From Zoogloea ramigera (GTDB lineage: Bacteria; Pseudomonadota; Gammaproteobacteria; Burkholderiales; Rhodocyclaceae): 64,000 bases of DNA. The stretch covers positions 31,433 to 95,432 of the forward strand of contig NZ_BJNV01000013.1 of NCBI RefSeq assembly GCF_006539865.1. Direction: 5' to 3'. Below, one piece after another: positions 57,920 to 64,000 of the stretch (positions are counted from its first letter, which is position 1; every line of letters begins with the position of its first letter). Below the pieces are notes generated by a model. The model did no database searches. It had not been told where the DNA came from and saw only the letters and a program-made list of their open reading frames with translations. Both the position numbers and the translations under genes were made by a program.

Positions 57920-59320
57920 ATGCCTCCCGCCCCCCTTCTGCGCCCCCTCGACCTCAAGCGCCAGCTCCTCGTGCGGGTCAGCCTGTTTGCGCTGATCGTG
58001 CTGCTGCTGGGGGCGGTGGTGACGCTGCTGGAGGCGCGCTACCGAGTGCGCAGCGACATCCAGCGCACGGGGGTGGCGATCCGGCAGCTCATCACCGAAG
58101 AGATCAACCGCAACTACTCCGCCTACGACGCGACGCTCGCCGAACTCAACCTCGACCTCACGGCCCTCAAGGCGATGGGTCAGGTGATCGATTTCTGCAT
58201 GGAGATGAGCGATTTCCACACCCACGCCACCCACCGCCAGTGCTTTGCCGAGGCCGTCGAGCTGCCGGCGCCGGTGGAGGCCTTCATGCGCCGGGTCGTC
58301 GGCGGCGATGCGGAGTTTCGCGGCAGCATCGGGCAATACCCCGGCATCACCGGCGGGCAGCTGGTGGTCACCCCCAACTACGGGCGCGAGCTGCTGGAGC
58401 TGGCCCTTAAGCTGGGCAACCTGGTGGCGGTGAGCGTGATGATCCTGTTCCTCAGCTTCTTCGTGTATCGGCCGGTGCGCAACGCCCTGGCGCCGTCGGA
58501 GGCGATCCTGGGCACCCTCAGCCGGATGGAGCAGGGAGACCTGGAAGCCCGCATGCCCAGCTTTGCGCTCATCGAGCTCAACCGCATCGCCGAAGGCTTC
58601 AACCACCTGGCCGACCGCCTGGCCCGCACCATCCACAGCCAGCAGCGCCTCGCCCACCGGCTGCTGTCGGTGCGCGAGGAGGAGCGCCAGCACCTGGCCC
58701 GGGAGCTGCACGACGAGTTCGGCCAGTATCTGGCCTCCCTCAACGCCGAGGCGGCCTTCGCGCGAGAGCTGGCCGACGAGGGCGTGCCGACCCTGCGGCC
58801 CTGTGCGGACTCCATCGTCCGGACCATCGAGCACATGATGGAAACCCTGCAGCAGATCCTCCACCGGCTGCGCCCCATCGGGCTCGAGGAGTTCGGGCTG
58901 CTGCCGAGCCTCCGGCAGCTGATCGTCGGCTGGAACCAGCGCAGCCGCGAGACCCGCTTCACCCTCGCGGCCGACGAGGGGCTCGACGCGCTGCCGGACA
59001 ACATCAATGTGAGCCTTTATCGGATCATCCAGGAGAGCCTCACCAACGCCGTCCGCCATGGGCAGCCCAACCAGGTGGAGGTGAGCCTGCGGCGAGCGCC
59101 CGCCGGGCTGATCCTCGAGATCCGCGACGATGGCCAGGGCGTCCGCAGCGGGCAGGACGCCGACAAGCCCGGCGGCTTCGGACGGCTGGGGATGGAGGAG
59201 CGGGTGCTCGCACTGGGCGGCACCCTGCACATCGCCCCGGCGCCTGGCCGCGGCACGCTGGTGAGCGTGCAGCTACCCCTCGCCGACGCCGAAGACGCCA
59301 CCACCAAGGAGGCCCCGTGA
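57920..59320 (+). CDS. Sensor histidine kinase, NarX/UhpB (HisKA_3) type
   Basis: 466 residues. Membrane helices are near 18-38 and 164-183, flanking a ~125-residue periplasmic sensor domain, followed by HAMP (about 184-237). The HisKA_3 H-box has His264 (ERQHLARELHDEFGQYLASL), and the ATPase has the N-box IIQESLTNAVRHG and G-boxes DDGQGV and GRLGMEERV. It would phosphorylate the response regulator encoded next, whose GTG overlaps its stop. The divergent quinoprotein pair suggests it senses an alcohol or related signal. Confidence 0.92.
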   Translation: MPPAPLLRPLDLKRQLLVRVSLFALIVLLLGAVVTLLEARYRVRSDIQRTGVAIRQLITEEINRNYSAYDATLAELNLDLTALKAMGQVIDFCMEMSDFHTHATHRQCFAEAVELPAPVEAFMRRVVGGDAEFRGSIGQYPGITGGQLVVTPNYGRELLELALKLGNLVAVSVMILFLSFFVYRPVRNALAPSEAILGTLSRMEQGDLEARMPSFALIELNRIAEGFNHLADRLARTIHSQQRLAHRLLSVREEERQHLARELHDEFGQYLASLNAEAAFARELADEGVPTLRPCADSIVRTIEHMMETLQQILHRLRPIGLEEFGLLPSLRQLIVGWNQRSRETRFTLAADEGLDALPDNINVSLYRIIQESLTNAVRHGQPNQVEVSLRRAPAGLILEIRDDGQGVRSGQDADKPGGFGRLGMEERVLALGGTLHIAPAPGRGTLVSVQLPLADAEDATTKEAP

Positions 59321-59946
59321 TCCGCATCCTGCTCGTCGATGACCACGCGGTGGTCCGCGAAGGCTACCGCCGCCTGCTCGAGCGCCGCGCCGACCTGCGC
59401 GTCGAGGCCGAGGCCGGCTCCGCCGAGGAGGCGCTGCAAATCCTGCGCGCAGGCCAGCCCGACCTCACCATCCTCGACCTCTCGCTGCCCGGCATGGGGG
59501 GCATCGAGCTCACCCGACGCATCCTCCAGCGCCAGCCCGAGGCCTGCATCCTGGCCTTCAGCATGCACCGCGACCCGCTCTTCGCGGCCCAGGCGGTGCG
59601 CGCCGGGGCGCTGGGTTACGTGACCAAGAGCAGCAGCCCGGACGTGCTGATCCAGGCCGTGTACAAGGTGGCCCGCCGCGAAAAGGTGCTAAGCCCCGAC
59701 ATCGCCCCCGAGATGGCGCTGACCCTGCTCGAAGGCAGCAGCAATCCGGCCGATGAGCTGAACCCCAGGGAGTTCGAGATCCTGCGCCTGCTCCTCGACG
59801 GGCTGGGCGCCGAGGAGATCGGCAAGCTCCTCAACCTCAGCCCGAAGACGGTGCAGAACGCGCATTACCAGATCAAGGCCAAGCTGGGGGTGCGCAGCGA
59901 CATGGAACTTGCCCGGCTGGCCATGAAGCTCAAGCTGATCGGCTGA
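59317..59946 (+). CDS. Response regulator, NarL/LuxR type
   Basis: 209 residues. The receiver domain has acidic pocket DD8-9 and phospho-acceptor Asp54 (TILDLSLPGMGG), with the switch lysine in YVTKSSSP. The C-terminal LuxR helix-turn-helix reads LNPREFEILRLLLDGLGAEEIGKLLNLSPKTVQNAHYQIKAKLG. It begins with GTG overlapping the kinase TGA. Similar NarL-type regulators control quinoprotein alcohol dehydrogenases in other bacteria; here it converges with such a gene. Confidence 0.93.
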   Translation: MIRILLVDDHAVVREGYRRLLERRADLRVEAEAGSAEEALQILRAGQPDLTILDLSLPGMGGIELTRRILQRQPEACILAFSMHRDPLFAAQAVRAGALGYVTKSSSPDVLIQAVYKVARREKVLSPDIAPEMALTLLEGSSNPADELNPREFEILRLLLDGLGAEEIGKLLNLSPKTVQNAHYQIKAKLGVRSDMELARLAMKLKLIG

Positions 59947-59970
59947 AGCCCGCGACCGGGCCTCACCAGG

Positions 59971-61608
59971 TCAGTTGCCCAGCCGATAGACCTGGAAAGT
60001 GTCGCCGGCCTTGTAGCCGAAGATCTGGTTGCCGCCGGCGGCCACGCCCACGTACTGCACGCCGTCGATCTGCCAGGTGACGGGCGGCGCATTGACGCCC
60101 GCCTCCAGCTGGTCGCTCCACAGAGTCTGGCCGGTGGCGGCGTCGTAGGCGTTGAAGCGGCCGCTGCCCTCGCCCATGAAGACGAGATTGCCCGCGGTGG
60201 CGAGCACCGCCGGCTTGGCGCTGGTCGCGGGGATCACTTTCTTGGTGTACTTCACCGGCCAGTGGATCGCCGGCACGTAGGCCACCAGCTTTTTCGCATC
60301 CACCGAGGTGGGCGACCAGTTGATGCCGCCCAGCACGCCGGGCAGAATCACCTGGCCTTCCGGCGTGGGCTTGGTGAAGGTGTTGTGGTGCTCCACGAAC
60401 TCGTCGGATTTCTTCAGCAGCTCGCCGGTGAGGCGGTTGTGGATGTAGTACCAGCCGATCTTGGCCGCCTGGCCCACCGCCGGCACCAGCTTGCCCTGGT
60501 GGGGGTAGTCGAACAGCACCGCTGGGCTCGCCACGTCGTAGCCCCATTGGTCATGGGGCACCTGCTGGTAGTGCCAGCGGATCTTGCCGGTCGCCACATC
60601 CAGGCACACCAGCGACACCGTGTACAGGTTGTCGCCCGGCCGCGAGGTGCCGTCCATCTGGGGCGACGGGTTGCCGGTGCCGAAGTAGAGCAGGCCGTTT
60701 TCGGTATCGATGGCCGGTGTGGACCACGCCGAGCCGCCGCCGTAGCGGGCAGCATCGGGATACTTGGGCAGGTCGGCGCGCTCCTTCTCGATGTCCCGAT
60801 TGAGCGGCACGCCGTCGGGCGTGCTGCGGCGGAACTCGCCTTCCCAGTGGCTTGGGGCAATGGTGTCGAACTGCCACACGCGCTTGCCGGTGGCCACGTC
60901 GAAGGCCGCCAGAAAACCCGGCCGGCCGTAGTTGCCGGCAAAGCCCACCACCGCGCCCAGCGGCGCGCCGTCCCGGTCGGAGTCCAGATGCAGGCCATAG
61001 CCCACACCGGTCACCCCGATCAGCACCTTGCCCTTGTGCACCACCGGCGCCATCGCGATGCCGACGCCAGATTGCCCGGCGATGGTGGCCTTGCGCAGGG
61101 GGTCGGACTCGGTGAGGGTGGAAACGGATTCCTGCCGGGCGCTGTCGGCGTCGGCCACCTCCACGTCCCACAGCACCTTGCCGGTCTTTGCGTCGAGCGT
61201 CACCAGCCGAGCATCCACGGTGCCGATGAAGACCTTGCCGTCGGCCACCGCCACACCCCGGTTGGCCGGCCCGCAGCACAGGGGGTAGTCCTTCTTGCGC
61301 GGATGTTCGTAGCGCCACAGCTGCTTGCCGGTGACGGCATCGAGCGCCACCACGCCGTTGAAGGGCAGCGACAGGTACACGGTGCGATCGACCATGATCG
61401 GCGTGCTCTGGAAGGTGGCCTTCACGCCGCTCTGGTAGGCCCACGCGCGGGTGAGTTTGCCCACGTTGCCGGTGTTGATCTGGCTGGGCGTGGCGTAACG
61501 TTGGTTGCTGAGGTCCAGCCCGTAGGTCGGCCAGTCGATGTCGGCGGCGAACGCCGGCGCGAGCGCCAAGCTAAGGAGGGCGGGAAGCAGTCGGATGGGG
61601 GTGCGCAT
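59971..61608 (-). CDS. PQQ-dependent dehydrogenase-like quinoprotein
   Basis: 545 residues with a signal peptide (cleavage near residue 21), so periplasmic. It is an eight-bladed propeller with tryptophan-docking repeats (DAKTGKVLW, DVATGKRVWQFD, DVATGKIRWHYQ, DAATGQTLW). The vicinal cysteines Cys111-Cys112 (LCCGPANRG) and Asn313 (GTGNPSP) match PQQ alcohol dehydrogenases. But where methanol dehydrogenase has the catalytic Asp in HDEWDF, this protein has HDQWGYD (Gly356), and the calcium-binding Glu of GAELG is not evident. It lacks a cytochrome c domain. It may be an altered dehydrogenase or a PQQ-binding sensor. Confidence 0.82.
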   Translation of the reverse strand: MRTPIRLLPALLSLALAPAFAADIDWPTYGLDLSNQRYATPSQINTGNVGKLTRAWAYQSGVKATFQSTPIMVDRTVYLSLPFNGVVALDAVTGKQLWRYEHPRKKDYPLCCGPANRGVAVADGKVFIGTVDARLVTLDAKTGKVLWDVEVADADSARQESVSTLTESDPLRKATIAGQSGVGIAMAPVVHKGKVLIGVTGVGYGLHLDSDRDGAPLGAVVGFAGNYGRPGFLAAFDVATGKRVWQFDTIAPSHWEGEFRRSTPDGVPLNRDIEKERADLPKYPDAARYGGGSAWSTPAIDTENGLLYFGTGNPSPQMDGTSRPGDNLYTVSLVCLDVATGKIRWHYQQVPHDQWGYDVASPAVLFDYPHQGKLVPAVGQAAKIGWYYIHNRLTGELLKKSDEFVEHHNTFTKPTPEGQVILPGVLGGINWSPTSVDAKKLVAYVPAIHWPVKYTKKVIPATSAKPAVLATAGNLVFMGEGSGRFNAYDAATGQTLWSDQLEAGVNAPPVTWQIDGVQYVGVAAGGNQIFGYKAGDTFQVYRLGN

Positions 61609-61636
61609 AGGTCGGTCCGGGTATCGAAGGGCAGGT

Positions 61637-62485
61637 TCAGTTGCTGCGGAGGGTCACGCCGTGGCGCTTGAAGATCGCAGCCACGGTGCCATCCTTCTGC
61701 AGCGCGGCCAAGGCGTCGGTGAGGGCTGTGGCGAGGTCACCGGAATCGGCCTTCACGGCCATGCCGATGGCCCAGCGCCTGGGGTTGAGTTCGCCGAGCC
61801 GGGCCTCCTCCACCGCAAAGCGTGTCTCGCCCGCCAGGGCGCCCTCGAGCTCGGAGAGGGGCGCCATCACGGCGGCCACGCGTTCATCCTTCAGCGCCGC
61901 CACCGCCTCGCCGATCGAGCGGAAGTGGCTGACGTTGGAGCGCAGCCGGCCCTGCAGCACGCTGCCCAGGAAGGCGTCCGCCAGGGTGTCGCCCTCGACA
62001 CCGATCTTCTCGCGGGTGAACACCTCCAGCGCCACCGCGGCCGAGCCATTGGGCGACGGAATGCGGCTGGCGACCCGCGCCATGCCCATCACCTCCTGCT
62101 GGTAGGCGCCGAAGATGCGGGCCTGGGCGTGCTCCTTGGCAAAAAGCGGGTCCACCGGCACCCGGAGCATCACGTCGGCCGGATCGCCACGCAGGTAGTG
62201 GCCCTTCCAGACCATGTTGCGCAGGTCGTCGCCCATGTCCTCACCGGCCATGAAGCCGATGATCTCGGCCTGCAGCCCCAGCCGGGCGGCCAGGGCCCGG
62301 CCGAGCTCCACGTCGATCCCCTTGCCGGCGTCGGAATACGGCGGGAAGTCGTTGTAAACGGCCACCTTCAGCCGGCCACGCTTGTGGATGGCGTCCATCT
62401 GCTCGTCGGCGTGGGCCGGCAGATGACTGGTGAGCAACAGGGCGGCAAGCCCCAGCAGAAGCTGGCGGCGGGGGAAGCGTTTCAT
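61637..62485 (-). CDS. MxaJ/XoxJ-like periplasmic binding protein (quinoprotein-associated)
   Basis: 282 residues. A signal peptide (to about residue 26, AHA) is followed by a type-3 solute-binding domain: GRLKVAVYNDFPPYSDAGKGIDVELGRALAARLG near 37-70, NMVWKGHYLRGDPADVMLRVPVD near 109-131 and IGMAVKADSGDLATALTDALAAL near the end. The MVWKGHYL-GDPADVMLHVPVD block is characteristic of the quinoprotein-associated MxaJ/XoxJ group. It lies 28 bases upstream of the quinoprotein gene in the same operon, supporting a maturation or partner role. Confidence 0.88.
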   Translation of the reverse strand: MKRFPRRQLLLGLAALLLTSHLPAHADEQMDAIHKRGRLKVAVYNDFPPYSDAGKGIDVELGRALAARLGLQAEIIGFMAGEDMGDDLRNMVWKGHYLRGDPADVMLRVPVDPLFAKEHAQARIFGAYQQEVMGMARVASRIPSPNGSAAVALEVFTREKIGVEGDTLADAFLGSVLQGRLRSNVSHFRSIGEAVAALKDERVAAVMAPLSELEGALAGETRFAVEEARLGELNPRRWAIGMAVKADSGDLATALTDALAALQKDGTVAAIFKRHGVTLRSN

Positions 62486-62795
62486 GGGCGGTCTCCGAAG
62501 GCGCGCACGGGTTGGCGGTCGTGTCTGTCGTACGCCTGGATTCTAGGCGCCGGCTGCGACGCGCAGCATGCCCGGACAGGGCTCGGGCAATTTCGCCGGG
62601 CACGGCGGGCAAATTGCCCGAGGACGGAAAGCCGCCGATTGTGGGCGCTGCCTGCAGTCCCCATCCCGACGGCAGGCAGCGGCTAATCCTTTGTCGTGTC
62701 CAGGGTGGCTGGATAGAATCGGAGGGCGCGGCAGGCCATCCGATGGGGAAGGCCCTGCCTGCGCGCAAGACCATCGATGCCCCCCATGCGCAGGC
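62486..62795. other. Upstream region of the quinoprotein operon
   Basis: 310 bases with no supported gene. It holds the tandem palindromic motif at 62582-62622 and would contain the minus-strand promoter; no consensus sigma70 hexamers stand out. The IS630 element begins at its far edge. Confidence 0.55.
62582..62622. promoter_or_regulatory. Tandem/inverted operator-like element upstream of the quinoprotein operon
   Basis: CTCGGGCAATTT (62582-62593) and AAATTGCCCGAG (62611-62622) form a perfect 12-bp inverted repeat. The region also reads as two copies of a GGGCAAWTTSSCC motif (62585-62597, 62607-62619) starting 22 bases apart, i.e. about two DNA turns. It lies about 100-140 bases before the MxaJ-like start. 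Confidence 0.6.
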
Positions 62796-62816
62796 TATTA
62801 ACACGGCCCTTAAATA
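62796..62816. repeat. IS630 terminal inverted repeat, left
   Basis: Starts TATTAACACGGCC; differs from the inverted right end at one base (A instead of C at the eighth position). Confidence 0.9.
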
Positions 62817-62822
62817 GCCTGT

Positions 62823-63845
62823 CTATGCAGCATAGGCGGCCAGAGGGTGCCGGAGCCCAGGGATCTGAGCGATGCGTTTCATGATCCGCATCGCCTTCTG
62901 CATCAGGTCGCTGTCGTTGTCGCTGGCAGGCTCCAGGCGCAGGGACGTCTTGAAGTCGTGGTTCAGGTACTCGTCAGGGTTGGATTCAGGGGCGTAGGGC
63001 GGCAGGTAGAACAGTCCGATCTTGTCCTTGAGGGGCTCCGCCCACTCGCGGACAATTTTGGCGTGATGAACCCGCAGGTTGTCGACGATCAGGAAGATCT
63101 TGGTCATTGCATCCTGAAGAAGGTGCGCCAGAAATTCGATGAAGCGCTCGGCATTGATCGTGCCTTCGACGATCTGGAAGCTGATCTCACCGCGGTTGGT
63201 GATGGCCGAGATCATCGACAGCTTGCCCCAGCGAGCCGGCATCTCCAGCACCGGGGTGCGCCCGGCGGGTGCAAAGCCGCGGATCCAGTGGGCATCTTCC
63301 TTGACCGCCGTCTCGTCGGCCCAGTAGATCGCGGCCCCCTCGGCCTTGGCGCGAGCGGCAATCGCGGGATCGGTCTCCCGCAGCCAGGTCTGGATCAGTT
63401 CGGGGCGCTGCTCGAGCGCGCGCTTGACCGGGCGCTGCGCGGTGTAGCCCCAGCGGGCGAGGTATTTCCCCACCAGCCGGTCGGACAGCTCGACGCGGAA
63501 CTAGGCCTTGATCAACGCCTGAATCACCCGCCGCGTCCACAGGGCAAAGGGCAGCGACATCTGCGTCGGCAGCGCACTGACGATGCGTTGGCGAATCCAT
63601 ACCTCCTGCGCCATCGTCATCTTCCGGCACATGCCGGGCTGGCGCCCGCGGGTCTTCTCCACCAAAGCGCCGGCGCCTGCCGCACGGGCTTTTCTCAGCC
63701 AGCCCTTCACCGTCCGGACGTGCACGCCGGCAACCGCAGCCAACTCAGCCGCCTTCATGCCGGACTGCGTGCGCAGGCGAATCACCCTCTTCCGGAGTGT
63801 CTCCCGGCCCTCGGCACCAAGTTTGCGCGCGTCGATCTTGTTCAT
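62823..63845 (-). pseudogene. IS630 transposase split by an in-frame TAG
   Basis: Ignoring one stop, the minus strand encodes 340 residues in a single frame. The first 114 residues (63845-63504) are the helix-turn-helix part (AAELAAVAGVHVRTVKGWLRKARAAG). A TAG follows at 63503-63501. The rest is the DDE catalytic domain: IYWADETAV, KIFLIVDNLRVHHAK and APESNPDEYLNHDFK supply the D, D and E. The continuation after the stop (FRVELSDRLVGKYLARWGY) is the expected family sequence, so this is a nonsense mutation, not a frameshift. The second part could start at an internal codon but would lack DNA binding. Confidence 0.88.
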
Positions 63846-63869
63846 GCGTTGATCATAGCATTGGGGGCG

Positions 63870-63890
63870 TATTTAAGGGCCGGGTTAATA
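63870..63890. repeat. IS630 terminal inverted repeat, right
   Basis: Its reverse complement begins TATTAACCCGGCC, matching the left end at 20 of 21 positions. It ends 3 bases before the ATG of the next gene. Confidence 0.9.
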
Positions 63891-63893
63891 ATC

Positions 63894-64000
63894 ATGACGA
63901 TCAAGTCACTCGCGTTCGACGCACAGCAGTATCTCGAATCCCAAACTGGCACCACCTTCAAGCGCGGCCACATCTACGAACTACTAACCGCCTCCCTCGG
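63894..64000 (+). CDS. Hypothetical protein (5' end only)
   Basis: An open frame begins at ATG 63894 and runs past the window end: MTIKSLAFDAQQYLESQTGT then TFKRGHIYELLTASLG. The 35 visible residues are a soluble, helix-rich N-terminus that I do not recognise. The IS right end lies 3 bases upstream, so the native leader and ribosome-binding site have been replaced; no good ribosome-binding site is visible in the IS end. Confidence 0.55.
   Translation, partial: MTIKSLAFDAQQYLESQTGTTFKRGHIYELLTASL

Larger units (their letters stand above)
62796..63890 (-). mobile_element. IS630-family insertion sequence
   Basis: About 1.1 kb bounded by 21-bp terminal inverted repeats (62796-62816 and 63870-63890) that match at 20 of 21 positions. 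The outermost bases are TA on both sides, consistent with the TA target duplication of the IS630/Tc1 group. The single transposase gene inside is interrupted by an amber codon. Confidence 0.9.

Overview
The window is GC-rich chromosomal DNA from a betaproteobacterium, most likely of the order Rhodocyclales (Azospira, Zoogloea or Thauera relatives). This is inferred from gene content and order, not from any rRNA, since none is present. The core blocks follow classic proteobacterial order: rpoE-rseA-rseB-rseC-degQ next to lepA-lepB-rnc-era-recO-pdxJ-acpS-nagZ, uvrC-pgsA-tRNA, yceD-rpmF-plsX-fabH-fabD-fabG-acpP-fabF, and rluC divergent from rne. Coding density is high, and many neighbouring genes overlap by 1-13 bases, so most of the window is organised as tight operons.

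Layout. 1-3635: end of msrP, msrQ, mog, yjgA/darP and pmbA (periplasmic methionine sulfoxide repair, molybdenum cofactor, ribosome assembly). 3679-7216: three tandem paralogous Tat-exported TRAP solute-binding proteins with no transporter membrane subunits beside them. 7327-12866: a CidA/LrgA-LrgB pair, a Gate-domain membrane protein, an IclR regulator, PbpG and a patatin-like phospholipase. 12936-18590: malic enzyme divergent from GTP-type PEP carboxykinase, then an aminotransferase. 18721-20531: a lytic transglycosylase and an AmpD-type amidase (peptidoglycan turnover and recycling). 20609-23328: tRNA-Gly, tRNA-Cys, tRNA-Gly, pgsA and uvrC. 23343-35131: one long minus-strand run from rpoE to nagZ covering envelope stress, protein export, RNA processing and cofactor synthesis. 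35342-43456: nadB, then the fatty-acid synthesis cluster. 43546-51229: maf, a tetrapyrrole methylase, the rluC-gph-Rieske-sppA operon and rne. 51478-55462: low-molecular-weight tyrosine phosphatase, uvrB and an aromatic/aspartate aminotransferase.

From the two tRNA-Asn genes (55562-55767) onward the window becomes accessory. It holds a stretch of inverted repeats, fragments of a Fic-type protein, an M48-type hydrolase and an addiction-module antitoxin, then an intact Phd/FitB-type toxin-antitoxin pair. Next come a NarX/NarL-type two-component system and a divergent quinoprotein pair (a PQQ-dehydrogenase-like protein and an MxaJ-like binding protein). The window closes with an IS630-family element whose transposase is broken by one in-frame amber codon, inserted directly upstream of a partial gene.

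The most interesting signals are: a palindromic motif shared between the upstream regions of the two-component system and the quinoprotein operon; the apparent loss of the catalytic aspartate in that quinoprotein; the tandem triplication of TRAP binding proteins; a nested hairpin in the rne leader; and the cluster of gene fragments next to the tRNA-Asn pair.
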